Assembly (NCBI RefSeq): GCF_029624125.1
Contig: NZ_JARSBN010000003.1
Location: 1 to 64,000, forward strand
DNA from: Winogradskyella marincola
GTDB lineage: Bacteria > Bacteroidota > Bacteroidia > Flavobacteriales > Flavobacteriaceae
Length of the DNA stretch: 64,000 bases
Reading direction: 5' to 3'
The notes beneath the pieces are model-generated. The model saw nothing but the letters and a program-made list of their open reading frames with translations. It searched no databases and had not been told where the DNA came from. A program made the position numbers and the translations under genes. This document shows positions 46,072 through 55,505 of the stretch, piece after piece. Numbering within the stretch: the stretch's first letter is position 1; each line of letters starts with the position of its first letter.

Positions 46072-48033
46072 ATGAAAAAATTATCTAAGACCAATATACT
46101 GTTATTGGTTTTCTTGTCTTTTACAAACCTTATTTTCAGTCAAGATTATTATAAATTATCCGAACAGTTTTTTAACGACACTAAGCCTGGCCATGTAGAG
46201 TTTTTAAAGCAAGCGATAAGAGAAAACAACGCAGAGCAGTTGTTAATTGATTTTCAGAATGTAGATATAGAAAACGAAAGAGATATTCAGCGAGTTGATG
46301 AACAATTAAAAGAAATAGAAGATAATTTTAAATCCAATTACACCAATCCAGAGTATGTATACGAATGCAAGAAAACGAAAGAATATAAAGATGAAGTAAA
46401 GCATTTAAATACTAGGCTAACTTACATAGAGTCCTCGTTAAATATTGCAAAAAGTTCTTACAATTTATGCAAAAACAATGTGTATAGAACAGGTAATTGT
46501 AGTCAGCAACAAAACAATTATAACAAACAAGTAAATCTTTATAATAGTGTATTGAGCGAATTAAATTCAGCTGTAGATAATTATGATTATTATAAAGATG
46601 ATTGTAACGATGTTGTATACAAATATCAAAATGCTTTCGAATATGCAAAAAGGAGAACAGATAACTTAATAGCTGCTCGAAATCAAAGAACAGAGTCTAG
46701 AATCAGACAGTTTGAATACTACAGAGATCAAGTTAATGAGGTTATATTAAGCACACCTATGCATAATATAGAATATTATGATAACGGTAACAAAAGTAAA
46801 GAAGGCTATTTAGATTTAAGAACAAATAAGTACGTAGGGACATTTAAAAAATATTATTCTAATGGCCAGTTAGAATTAGAGTGTACATTCGAGAATGATC
46901 AGCTAGATGGGCATTATAGTGAGTATTATATATCTGGCACAAAAAAAACAGACTCAAATTATATAGATGGAATCCTTAATGGCAACTTTATCGAATATTT
47001 TGAAACAGGTGATACAAAAATTAAAGTCTATTATAAAGATGGAAAATATGATGGAAATTATGTTGAGTATTACGAAACTGGTACTAAAAAAGTAGATTCA
47101 AATTATAAAGAAGGAGAGCTCAACGGAAATGCAACGTTATATTATGAAACAGGAATAAAAAAATCTGAAGCAGATTTTGAAAGAGGAAACCTTGTAAATA
47201 TTACAGAATATAATGAGCAAGGTGTTGATGAGCATGCCGAAATGCAAAATGAAATACTAGATCATTGGAGACAAGAACGAGAAGAAAGAGACAAGTACTA
47301 CGAAACAATAGATAACGCTTCGGTAGCAGAAAGTATTGCGGCAAACCCAATAAGAACCATTAAAGAAGACCCTATAGAACTTGTTGTAGATTTTAGCAAA
47401 GCATCAAAAGAAACCGTTAATTTCTTTTTGGTAAGGCCAGATAACGAAAAATCAATAAAACTCAGAGAAAAGTATATAAATGATATTCATGATACCGACG
47501 GAGGAAAACTTTCTTGTAATTATTTTGGAGATGATGGACAAATTATATTAAAAGCAGTTTACGATGGGTTAACTGTAACTATAAATGATTATAATGAAGA
47601 TGGAAGTTACTCACAAGCAGATTTTCAAAACCGAAATAAAATAGGCATGCTTAAAGAGTTTGATAAAAATGGAAATAGATTAGAAGGTGAAGAAAGGGAA
47701 GCAGACATCAATACATTCTTAAAACAAAAGAATTTTTATACACCAGCGACGTTATCTTACGGAAAAAACATTGAAATTTCTGATGGTATTTGGGAAGTGG
47801 TACATGGAGGTGGAGATCAGGACACCTATCGATATTCATATAAACAATTAAACGATACACAGATAGAATTAACGTTTATACAAAGTAATGACAGCTCTAA
47901 TGAGTATAAAAAAGGCGATAAATTTATAGTAGAGTTACTTTTCATGAATATAAAAAGTAAATTCTATAAATTAACAATAACGCCGCTTGACACAAGCTAT
48001 AATGGTTTGTTGGATGAGTATTACTATAAATAG
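46072..48033 (+). CDS. Large YwqK/MORN-variant repeat secreted protein
   Basis: The 653-residue protein has a signal peptide (MKKLSKTNILLLVFLSFTNLIFSQ), a helical N-terminal region at about 25-220 with CKKTKEYKDEVKHLNTRL and two CxxN-type cysteines, about five YwqK-type repeats at about 240-375 (YYSNGQLELECTFENDQLDGHYSEYY and following), and a C-terminal part with DDGQIILKAVYDGLTVTIND. Probably periplasmic or secreted. It heads a run of same-strand genes with repeat proteins and has a candidate operator and promoter. Function unknown. Confidence 0.82.
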   Translation: MKKLSKTNILLLVFLSFTNLIFSQDYYKLSEQFFNDTKPGHVEFLKQAIRENNAEQLLIDFQNVDIENERDIQRVDEQLKEIEDNFKSNYTNPEYVYECKKTKEYKDEVKHLNTRLTYIESSLNIAKSSYNLCKNNVYRTGNCSQQQNNYNKQVNLYNSVLSELNSAVDNYDYYKDDCNDVVYKYQNAFEYAKRRTDNLIAARNQRTESRIRQFEYYRDQVNEVILSTPMHNIEYYDNGNKSKEGYLDLRTNKYVGTFKKYYSNGQLELECTFENDQLDGHYSEYYISGTKKTDSNYIDGILNGNFIEYFETGDTKIKVYYKDGKYDGNYVEYYETGTKKVDSNYKEGELNGNATLYYETGIKKSEADFERGNLVNITEYNEQGVDEHAEMQNEILDHWRQEREERDKYYETIDNASVAESIAANPIRTIKEDPIELVVDFSKASKETVNFFLVRPDNEKSIKLREKYINDIHDTDGGKLSCNYFGDDGQIILKAVYDGLTVTINDYNEDGSYSQADFQNRNKIGMLKEFDKNGNRLEGEEREADINTFLKQKNFYTPATLSYGKNIEISDGIWEVVHGGGDQDTYRYSYKQLNDTQIELTFIQSNDSSNEYKKGDKFIVELLFMNIKSKFYKLTITPLDTSYNGLLDEYYYK

Positions 48034-48162
48034 TTTTTTGTATTAGACACTAATCTGATAATCTATTATGATTTAGATGAGACAGTTAAGTGGTTTCTAA
48101 GAAGTAAAACTATCATATTAAAGTAATTATTATAAAACACTTATCAATTAAAATCAGAGATC

Positions 48163-48717
48163 ATGAAAAAACAACTAACACTAATCGTTATTTTATTAAT
48201 AAATCTAATGGTGTTTGGTCAATCTCAAGATGAAAAACCACCCGAAGGAAAAATAAAAGACCACAAAGGCTATAACGATGCTGGTAAACTCATTGCCGAA
48301 GGTAAAATAGATGAAGGTTATCATAAGTACGGAAAATGGGTTTATTATCATTACTCAGGAGTAAAATCTCAAGAAGAAACCTATAAAAATTGGGTTTGTG
48401 TTGGTGAGAGAAAAAGATATTTTGAAAACGGAAAACTAAAAGAATATCTTTTGTACGATGATGAAGGAAACCTAAAAGAATGCAAACGCTATTATTCTAA
48501 TGGCCAACTTAGACTAGAAAGTGCAACAGACGGACAGTTTGATGACTGGAATCCTTATTTTGATGGAACAGTAATTATGTATCATGAAAATGGAGCATTG
48601 ATGATGGTTGGGCAAATGGAAGATAAAAAGTGTAAAGGAGATTGGGTTTATTACAACGATGATGGCACAATAAAAGAAACAGTTGATAAAACAGGAGAGT
48701 ACTTCTACGATGATTAA
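48163..48717 (+). CDS. YwqK-family MORN-variant secreted protein
   Basis: The 184-residue protein has a signal peptide (MKKQLTLIVILLINLMVFGQ) and about four repeats such as YFENGKLKEYLLYDDEGNLKECKRYYSNGQLRLES. It resembles the cassette gene at 1240 in repeat type but lacks its lipobox. It lies 129 bases after the preceding repeat protein and 52 bases before the next, in the same direction. Toxin-antitoxin annotation of this family has no support here. Confidence 0.85.
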   Translation: MKKQLTLIVILLINLMVFGQSQDEKPPEGKIKDHKGYNDAGKLIAEGKIDEGYHKYGKWVYYHYSGVKSQEETYKNWVCVGERKRYFENGKLKEYLLYDDEGNLKECKRYYSNGQLRLESATDGQFDDWNPYFDGTVIMYHENGALMMVGQMEDKKCKGDWVYYNDDGTIKETVDKTGEYFYDD

Positions 48718-48769
48718 TCAATAAATATCTTTTAAATAAACTTTAAAAAGTTATAAAATAATTTCAATT

Positions 48770-49612
48770 ATGAAAAAAATAATACTTACAATAGTACTCG
48801 GTCTTTCTTTTGCAACAAATCTTTACAGCCAAAAAGCGTATGATGATTTGTATATAAATAATGAAGAGTTGCAATCTCTCAAAAATGAAATTGATGCTGT
48901 AAGAAGTGCAATAGTTTATAATAATAGTATTTATGAACCAAATAATAAACTTCGAAAAACTCTATCAAAAATAATAAATAGATACAGGAGTTATTTATGG
49001 GAAGGTGGTGCGAATCAAGCTTTTTTTAATGCAGCTTTACATAGAGGACCATATCTAGATGAAGTATTAGAGATGTACGAAAACGCTCGCAAAGTATTAC
49101 ACAAACTACATGATACGAATACATATTTAGGTAATTTATTTGTTAGAGATGTAGATAAAGCTTGGCATTATAATATGGCTAAAGACTACTTCAACGAAGC
49201 AATTCTTTATTATAAAGATGTTAATAGGAATTTAAAAAACGTCAAAGATTACTATATCTCATCTATATTAAAGAAAAATGAATATAAAACTGAAGAACCT
49301 CAAAATGGAAAAGGTTTTTCTGGTGATAAAGAATTTATTACAGCTACCTTTTTTTACCAAGGAGAATTTAAAGATGGTAAAAAACACGGATACGGAGTTT
49401 ATAAGCAGATTTTTAATTCTAACAGAAAGTTTGAATGCGATATGTATGTAGGATTTTATGAGAATGGTGAAGAACATGGACAAGGCACCTATATTTGGGT
49501 AAGTGGTACTAAATTTGTTGGAGAATGGAGAGAAGGTGAAATGTATAATGGTACAGCATATGATAATCGAGGTGCAAGAATATGTGACTATAGAAATGGC
49601 ATTAGGCAGTAA
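48770..49612 (+). CDS. MORN-repeat secreted protein
   Basis: The 280-residue protein has a signal peptide (MKKIILTIVLGLSFATNLYSQ), a helical middle part of unknown fold, and C-terminal MORN repeats (YQGEFKDGKKHGYGVYKQIFNSN, YVGFYENGEEHGQGTYIWVSGTKFVGEWREGEMYNG). MORN repeats are known in membrane-associated and lipid-binding proteins. Probably periplasmic. Third gene of the run. Confidence 0.85.
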   Translation: MKKIILTIVLGLSFATNLYSQKAYDDLYINNEELQSLKNEIDAVRSAIVYNNSIYEPNNKLRKTLSKIINRYRSYLWEGGANQAFFNAALHRGPYLDEVLEMYENARKVLHKLHDTNTYLGNLFVRDVDKAWHYNMAKDYFNEAILYYKDVNRNLKNVKDYYISSILKKNEYKTEEPQNGKGFSGDKEFITATFFYQGEFKDGKKHGYGVYKQIFNSNRKFECDMYVGFYENGEEHGQGTYIWVSGTKFVGEWREGEMYNGTAYDNRGARICDYRNGIRQ

Positions 49613-49640
49613 GAGATGTAGCTAATCAAAAACCAAAATC

Positions 49641-50639
49641 ATGAAACGCAATCATATTTTTTTCATAGTCATAATACTTTTTTCGTTAAACGTTAAAGCC
49701 CAAGACATAACAGACAAACAAATCCTGAAGCACATTAAAGGAAAAGAAATTGAGTGGATTACTGACGAAAATAATTTGGCAAAAGTAAAGATGAAATCCA
49801 CCAAAAAATGGGGAGTTTACAATATAGATGCCTATTATGATTTAGATGAAGCAGTGATTGACTTTGATGAAGTAGTAGCACCAAAATTCGATTCCATTGG
49901 CTGGTTTAAAAATATGGAACCATTTACCATTGTAAAAATCAAAAAAAAGTACGGTATTCTTTTAAATCCTTACGAAATACACGATGCTGCTGAGAGAGCC
50001 AACTGCATCTATGACGCTATAAAAATGAAGGAAGTAGATGATAGGTTTTATGCACTTGTAAAGCAAAATGAAAAATGGGGATTAGTAGATTGGTTTGAAG
50101 ATGTAGTTTTAGTAGATCCCACTTTCGATAATCCAGAAGATGTACCATTGGTTTGGATAGAAGGTTGGGCAAAAGATATGTTTGTAGCCTCCAAGAAAAA
50201 ATTAAAAGCAGATATACTCATTTTTGATGAAAGTAATGGAGATGGTGTGTTTAAAGCAAGAAAAAAAGCCACTAAAAAATGGGGAATGTATCAGTCATTA
50301 GGCGAAAATGATTTAACAACACTCATACCTGCAAAATACGACAGTATTCGTTTTTTTGGATACAATTCAAAATACACGGCAGTTTACAACAAAGGAAAAG
50401 TAGGTATGCATTTGTCTTATTGGAGTTATAATGAAAACACCAAACTTTCAGTACCTTGTATTTACGAAGATTATAAAAATTTTGATGCAGATGGTGTACT
50501 AAAATTAGCTATGAAAAAAGATGGAAAATGGGGTTGGGTAAACTGGTTAACAGGCAAAGAAGAATCAGAATTTAAATACGAAACGCTCGACGATTTACCA
50601 TATCCTTATTATAAACAAGCCATTTGGATTGAAGACTAA
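49641..50639 (+). CDS. WG-repeat-like secreted protein
   Basis: The 332-residue protein has a signal peptide (MKRNHIFFIVIILFSLNVKAQ) and six or so WG-type repeats of about 50 residues: STKKWGVYNID, KKKYGILLNPY, NEKWGLVDWF, ATKKWGMYQSL, NKGKVGMHLSY and DGKWGWVNWL. The repeats form beta-rich solenoid-like units in related proteins. Function unknown. It lies 28 bases after the MORN gene, so probably in the same operon. Confidence 0.82.
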   Translation: MKRNHIFFIVIILFSLNVKAQDITDKQILKHIKGKEIEWITDENNLAKVKMKSTKKWGVYNIDAYYDLDEAVIDFDEVVAPKFDSIGWFKNMEPFTIVKIKKKYGILLNPYEIHDAAERANCIYDAIKMKEVDDRFYALVKQNEKWGLVDWFEDVVLVDPTFDNPEDVPLVWIEGWAKDMFVASKKKLKADILIFDESNGDGVFKARKKATKKWGMYQSLGENDLTTLIPAKYDSIRFFGYNSKYTAVYNKGKVGMHLSYWSYNENTKLSVPCIYEDYKNFDADGVLKLAMKKDGKWGWVNWLTGKEESEFKYETLDDLPYPYYKQAIWIED

Positions 50640-50667
50640 ATAAAGTTTACATTAGTGATTTTTGAAA

Positions 50668-51687
50668 ATGAACCTTCAACCCTTAAAAATACCAGCAGGC
50701 TGGACAGTTGATTGGAATTTGTTAACCGAAACAGACCCAACAGAAAACACCATACATGAGTTTACAGGCAGCTCTCTATTGCTTATCAGTTCACACACAC
50801 GATTAAAAGCTATTGATGTATCATGGCGACCAGAAGGCGACATTAATGGTGCGTACCAATTGCAGGTTATTTATTTACTGCCAAAATTCAATATTAAAAC
50901 CAATACGCTAGACTATGAAGGTGTTTGGGAAGCGCCAGAGTTAGAGTTTTCTACCCAAAACCGATTAGAACTGGTTGATAAGCTAAATCATTTACTCTTT
51001 TATTTAAAGCCTTACACAGATACACGCATTTTACTACAACCTGGTGTTGTAGACGAACCTAATGAAGCTATAAGACAAGAGTTGTTAGACAATGGTTTAA
51101 CTGAAGAACTTGTAGAAAAAATAATAGCATCTAACCATAGAAAACTTCAGGAGTTACTATTAGACCACAAAGCTGTTTCCTATGCTGATGTAGAAAAATT
51201 ATCCAAAGAAGGTGCTACTAAAGGTGTAAAAAATAAGGCAAAACAATTGCTAAATAGTAAACAGTTTAGAAATCAGAAATCTGAAACATCATCAGACGCT
51301 GATAAGGCTAAACTCATTTCAGCCATCACAAATAAGATGGAAGCTATTCTAGCTGAGTTACAACAGCTAAAACCAGAAAAAGAATTCACGCTTAAAACTC
51401 ATGAGCCCAATGGATATTGGAGCTTCCATTGGAAAAGCACAAAACTTTGGAAAACCGAACATTATTTGAAAGAATGGTTTACTATTAGTTTATATGGTAA
51501 TAGTGATGCGTTTTCATTAAGTGGCTCTCATAATATTAAAGATATTTTTGAACAACTTGAAGATGGACATTTTTTATATAAAGAAAAAACAATAGAAACC
51601 CTTTTTAAAATGCTTGATGCTATTGAAAAGCAAACCAAATCGTCTGTTCTAAAAGCTATAGACCAACAGTTTGATCCTAGTTTTTAA
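50668..51687 (+). CDS. Hypothetical cytoplasmic protein
   Basis: From ATG 50,668 the 339-residue protein has no signal peptide. An N-terminal part (about 1-115, IPAGWTVDWNLLTETDPTENTIHEF) is followed by a helical lysine-rich region (about 140-240) and a C-terminal part related in style to the N-terminal one (GYWSFHWKSTKLWKTEHYLKEWF). I know no family. It ends the run of five genes and is the only one predicted to stay inside the cell, 28 bases after the WG gene. TTG 50,662 is an alternative start. Confidence 0.75.
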   Translation: MNLQPLKIPAGWTVDWNLLTETDPTENTIHEFTGSSLLLISSHTRLKAIDVSWRPEGDINGAYQLQVIYLLPKFNIKTNTLDYEGVWEAPELEFSTQNRLELVDKLNHLLFYLKPYTDTRILLQPGVVDEPNEAIRQELLDNGLTEELVEKIIASNHRKLQELLLDHKAVSYADVEKLSKEGATKGVKNKAKQLLNSKQFRNQKSETSSDADKAKLISAITNKMEAILAELQQLKPEKEFTLKTHEPNGYWSFHWKSTKLWKTEHYLKEWFTISLYGNSDAFSLSGSHNIKDIFEQLEDGHFLYKEKTIETLFKMLDAIEKQTKSSVLKAIDQQFDPSF

Positions 51688-51702
51688 CTTCAAGTTAAAG
51701 GC

Positions 51703-52293
51703 TTAAAGTTCTTGCATTAAATCGATAATTCTTAATCGCTTGGCGTAGCTGTCCTCGTTAACATCTCTAACAAAACAGTAGGCGCTAATAGTTTCGTTTT
51801 CAACCTTTTCTTTAAGCTCTTCAACCGTATTTGGCCCAAACTCTTTAGATTTAGAAATGTAGTAGAATTCGTGTTTGTGTATAACCTTGTTAACTTTCTT
51901 TTTGTACTTGTCTTTTAGGTAGCCTTGTATATCTTCAATAGAATTTAACTCTTCTGTATAATTTGTAGTGTTAATGTACATGGCAAATTCTTCTTTATCT
52001 TGATGGTTTAGCACTAAGATATCATCGTCTTTAAAGTAGGCTTTTACATTAATAACACCATCTTCCGTTTCAATGGTAAATATATTCTGTATACTTATTG
52101 TCCATGATGTTGTAATGGTAGCATCTTTTCTTTCAATTTCTAAGATATTATCATCTCTAAAGGTATAGATAGCTTTCTTTGTAGAAATGCCATTAACCAA
52201 AACCCATTGCTGATTTATAAAAAGCGAATCGTGATGACGATCGTAATCAAACGGTTTTAAATTAGGAATAGTATTATGAAGATATGCACTCAT
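51703..52293 (-). CDS. Hypothetical protein with GYF-like C-terminal domain
   Basis: The 196-residue soluble protein has no signal. Its C-terminal 55 residues (HEFYYISKSKEFGPNTVEELKEKVENETISAYCFVRD) resemble a GYF_2-type domain, which often binds proline-rich peptides or appears in membrane-associated sensors. The N-terminal part (FDYDRHHDSLFINQQWVLVN) is unknown. It is convergent with the previous gene, and 67 bases downstream of the LytTR regulator gene on the same strand. Confidence 0.72.
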   Translation of the reverse strand: MSAYLHNTIPNLKPFDYDRHHDSLFINQQWVLVNGISTKKAIYTFRDDNILEIERKDATITTSWTISIQNIFTIETEDGVINVKAYFKDDDILVLNHQDKEEFAMYINTTNYTEELNSIEDIQGYLKDKYKKKVNKVIHKHEFYYISKSKEFGPNTVEELKEKVENETISAYCFVRDVNEDSYAKRLRIIDLMQEL

Positions 52294-52360
52294 TAAGCGG
52301 TTAATAACATAGTCTAGAGACTATGATAACGAAAGATTTGGACTTTTATTTATTCTAAAG

Positions 52361-53071
52361 TTAATAATTTTCGAGATGATTTAAAACATCTTTCTTATAA
52401 CTTCGACTAATGGGTAGCGCTTTTCGATTAACAGTAATTTCTTCATTTGTAAAGGATTGAATTTTATCGAGGCTAATAATGTAGGAGCGATGAATTCTTA
52501 TGAAGTCTCGTTGAGGTAGTTTGGCTTCAATTGCACTTATAGTTTCTCTGGTGATAACGCATTGGTCTTTGAGATGAATTTTTATATAATCGCTTAAACT
52601 TTCGATGTAAATAATATCACTAAAAGTAATTTTTAGCATACGTCTTTCAGATCTAACAAAGATAAAATCGTTGTGGTCTGTTGGTTTTAATTCAATGTCT
52701 GTTTGATGAGTATTGACTTCAAAATAACGATTTACAGCTTTTAGTAATCGTTCAAAAGGAATAGGCTTTAGCAAATAATCCACAGCCTGAAGATCAAAAC
52801 CTTCTACGGCATAATCTCTGTATGCGGTTGTAAAAATTATTTTTATGTTTTTGTTAATGGATTTTGCAAATGATATGCCTGAAATTTCAGGCATATTTAT
52901 ATCAAGAAAAATAAGGTCAACGTCATTGTTGTTTATAAAATTAAATGCTTCAATAGCATTCTTACACTGTGCAATGACTTCAATTTTATTAATACGAGAT
53001 AGGTGTGTTGCTATAATGTCTCTAGCCACACTTTCGTCGTCAACGATTATGCAAGAAATTGGTTTAGTCAT
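52361..53071 (-). CDS. LytTR-family response regulator
   Basis: The 236-residue protein has a receiver domain (CIIVDDESVARDII; phosphoacceptor in LIFLDINMPEISG; FTTAYRDYAVEGFDLQAVDYLLKPI) and a C-terminal LytTR DNA-binding domain (FIFVRSERRMLKITFSDIIYIESLSDYIKIHL...RIHRSYIISLDKIQSF). It is transcribed with the kinase gene with an 8-base overlap. It probably controls the divergent ExbB-like/TonB-like pair. Confidence 0.95.
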   Translation of the reverse strand: MTKPISCIIVDDESVARDIIATHLSRINKIEVIAQCKNAIEAFNFINNNDVDLIFLDINMPEISGISFAKSINKNIKIIFTTAYRDYAVEGFDLQAVDYLLKPIPFERLLKAVNRYFEVNTHQTDIELKPTDHNDFIFVRSERRMLKITFSDIIYIESLSDYIKIHLKDQCVITRETISAIEAKLPQRDFIRIHRSYIISLDKIQSFTNEEITVNRKALPISRSYKKDVLNHLENY

Positions 53072-54125
53072 TGGTAGGGTTTGGACTTATGTTAAGTTTT
53101 AAGTGTACAGTGAACATTGCGTTGTTTTCATCTATATCTAGCGTATAGCGGTTAGGATACAACAACTCAAGGCGTTTTCTAATATTTTGTAAACCTATAC
53201 CATTGTTGGGTTTCTCTTCATTGTGATTGCTGTTACTTATCTTAAAATTTATAGTTTTAGAATTAGCCTCAACAGATAAGTTTATAGTTAGCACACCATC
53301 CTTTAAAGTACCATGTTTAAAACTGTTTTCTATAAAAGGAATGAATAGCATTGGCGCAATATGAATTGTTTTTGATTGAATATGTTTAGAAAACGAAACA
53401 TTTAAGGTATCGTTAAAACGCATTTTTTCTAAACTTATATAATCTTCAATATGATTTATTTCGTCCTCTAAACTTACAATAGGTTTATCAACCTGATAGA
53501 GAAGATAGTCTAGCAGGTTAGATAGTTTTAAAATCATTTCTGGTGTGTCATCAGATTTTTTTAATGCAGAACCATACATAGTGTTTAGTGTGTTGAACAA
53601 AAAATGAGGATGAATCTGCATTTTTAAATATTTGAGTTCTTGCTCTTTTAATTTAAGTTGGGTAGATAAGATTTTAGATTGAAGTTCTACATTGTTTTTT
53701 GATTGTTTTAAGTTGAGTTTTGAAAGCTTAAAAGCACTTACAATTAAGACAACAATATAGATGCAAGCTATTATGAATACGGCACTTCTGCCAATTGTAT
53801 TTATTTTTTCAAACTTAAAATCACTTAAAAAAGCCAAAGCAAAAAAAATGGATAGACATATGCCAAAAACAGAAATAATTAGAGTGTATGAGCTATAAAG
53901 TCCAAATAAAAAGTAACGTTTTGTAATGAGGTAATTTGGGATTAGGTTATAAATAGAGACGTAAGTAGTGGCAATGGTTACTGGCATTAAAAACAAAGAA
54001 AAATAGAAAACATTGCTATCTATTGCATTATCTACATCAAAAATGGAAGTAAAAAACATAAGTACAGCAACCCAAAATATAATATGGAGCAGTACTTGTT
54101 TTAATCTTTTGTATTTTGAATGCAT
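53064..54125 (-). CDS. LytS-like sensor histidine kinase
   Basis: The 353-residue protein has four predicted membrane helices (about 13-30, 42-65, 77-100, 107-130), then a His_kinase domain with phosphoacceptor H in LKMQIHPHFLFNTLNTMYG and a HATPase_c domain ending NGIGLQNIRKRLELLYP. This is the LytS/YpdA class that pairs with LytTR regulators. It overlaps the regulator gene by 8 bases. It senses an unknown signal at the inner membrane. Confidence 0.94.
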   Translation of the reverse strand: MHSKYKRLKQVLLHIIFWVAVLMFFTSIFDVDNAIDSNVFYFSLFLMPVTIATTYVSIYNLIPNYLITKRYFLFGLYSSYTLIISVFGICLSIFFALAFLSDFKFEKINTIGRSAVFIIACIYIVVLIVSAFKLSKLNLKQSKNNVELQSKILSTQLKLKEQELKYLKMQIHPHFLFNTLNTMYGSALKKSDDTPEMILKLSNLLDYLLYQVDKPIVSLEDEINHIEDYISLEKMRFNDTLNVSFSKHIQSKTIHIAPMLFIPFIENSFKHGTLKDGVLTINLSVEANSKTINFKISNSNHNEEKPNNGIGLQNIRKRLELLYPNRYTLDIDENNAMFTVHLKLNISPNPTND

Positions 54126-54330
54126 TAAACCTAAGTTAATCTCATCTATAGATGATACAATAATAATTCATTTTTTTTTGGACTTAGGGTTTTGTAGACG
54201 AATGACAGTTTTAGAGCCCTTTTTTACATTATGGTTAAATCCTTATGTAAAGTTGTTATTCGTCGCATTGTTTTAAATGGTAGGTTGATAGAATATACTT
54301 TTGAAGTATTAATTTTAAAAACACATTATT

Positions 54331-54726
54331 ATGATTTCACACATTACTACAACCCAATTTGCAAGCCGAATGAATGAAGGCGGCCCAGCAATGTACATTA
54401 TCTTGTTGGCTTTTTTATTATCGTTAATTTTTGTTGTAATCGCCTTTGTTAAACGTGATAAAGATAGTGTAATGGCTAAGAAAATGATAGGTCTTGCCAC
54501 GGAAAGTAGCCTTATTGCTTTAGTTGTTGGTTGTTTGGCATCTGTTATGGGAATTATACAGTTATTTGATATGGTAGAAGCTCTGGGAGATGTAAATCCT
54601 GCTTTGTTTTCAGGAGGTCTAAAGGTGTCTTTACTAACCATTACATTTGGACTGTTTTCATTTGCAGTAGCACGTATTGGTGTTTTAATTTATAAATGGA
54701 GCTTAAAGTCTAACGAAGCAAACTAA
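54331..54726 (+). CDS. MotA/TolQ/ExbB-like membrane protein
   Basis: The 131-residue protein has three membrane helices (about 20-41, 58-80, 95-118), in the arrangement of a short MotA/TolQ/ExbB proton-channel subunit: ATESSLIALVVGCLASVMGIIQLFDMVEAL and SGGLKVSLLTITFGLFSFAVARIGVLIY. The second part contains the typical G-x-x-x-S/T channel-lining motif. Shorter than ExbB (about 240) because the N-terminal helix region is reduced. It precedes a TonB-like lipoprotein gene by 12 bases and is divergent from the LytS-LytTR system. Confidence 0.8.
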   Translation: MISHITTTQFASRMNEGGPAMYIILLAFLLSLIFVVIAFVKRDKDSVMAKKMIGLATESSLIALVVGCLASVMGIIQLFDMVEALGDVNPALFSGGLKVSLLTITFGLFSFAVARIGVLIYKWSLKSNEAN

Positions 54727-54738
54727 ACAAGAAGTCTT

Positions 54739-55383
54739 ATGAAATTTTATTCGAAAAGAGGTGGTTTTTTAGGTTTAGCCATAGTTGGTCTTTTGTGTTT
54801 TTCTTGTAAAGATGTACCAAGCTCACCAAGTCAATCAGAAAGTGAGCTAATCACAAAAATCAATGCTGTGCAAGAACAAATTATGTCACAAGGAAATATA
54901 ACCGAAAAGGAAGAGCAGGCTTTATTGAGTTTATGCAATATTGTATCTCATAATGATGGTTTAGCAAATTATGATTCTAATGATAGAATGGTATTAAAAG
55001 ATGTAGAGATAGCACCTATACATTCAAATTGCGAAGCACTCTCTACTGAAGAAAAATTACAATGTTTTAATGAAGAAGTTTCAAAGTATATTAAAAAGGA
55101 ATTTGACTCAAACATTTCAAAAGATTTAGATCTTTCTGAAGCAAAACAAGTAGATGCTTTTTTTATAGTTGACAAAAACGGAAAAGTCTCAGGCATAAAA
55201 GTTAGAGAAGCAGTGGTAAATGTCCAGGCAGAAATTTTGAGGATACTTAGAACTATGCCAGAAATGAAACCAGCCATGCATAAAGGAAAACCAGTTTCTG
55301 TATTGTGTTCAGTTATTATAAAATATGGTAAAGACATCCAAGCAGATGTTGTTTACATCCCAGAACTACCTAATGATTCATAA
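54739..55383 (+). CDS. Lipoprotein with TonB C-terminal-like domain
   Basis: The 214-residue protein starts MKFYSKRGGFLGLAIVGLLCFSC, a lipoprotein signal with KRGG ahead, and ends in a domain resembling the TonB C-terminus: DAFFIVDKNGKVSGIKVREAVVNVQAEILRILRTMPEMKPAMHKGKPVSVLCSVIIKYG. TonB-type C-termini contact outer-membrane receptors. As a lipoprotein following an ExbB-like gene it could link inner-membrane energy to an outer-membrane partner; a true TonB has an N-terminal anchor helix, which is replaced here by lipidation. Confidence 0.8.
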   Translation: MKFYSKRGGFLGLAIVGLLCFSCKDVPSSPSQSESELITKINAVQEQIMSQGNITEKEEQALLSLCNIVSHNDGLANYDSNDRMVLKDVEIAPIHSNCEALSTEEKLQCFNEEVSKYIKKEFDSNISKDLDLSEAKQVDAFFIVDKNGKVSGIKVREAVVNVQAEILRILRTMPEMKPAMHKGKPVSVLCSVIIKYGKDIQADVVYIPELPNDS

Positions 55384-55432
55384 TAGTTTTACCAATTATA
55401 ATATTTAGTAAAAGTATGCATAGAGTGTAATT

Positions 55433-55464
55433 AAAATCGAGCTTTAATAAGTTCGATTTTTTTA
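55433..55464 (+). terminator. Predicted terminator
   Basis: AAAATCGA and TCGATTTTTTT form a short stem around a loop with CTTTAATAAG. It ends the ExbB-like/TonB-like unit. Confidence 0.65.
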
Positions 55465-55505
55465 TGCCTAGAAATTAAATTAAGTAATTTTGCAAAAAGT
55501 CTTTT

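Noticed and set aside
54013-54276. Plus-strand frame over the start of the LytS-like kinase
   Set aside because: It overlaps the kinase coding region, has no recognisable product and ends in a low-complexity intergenic stretch.
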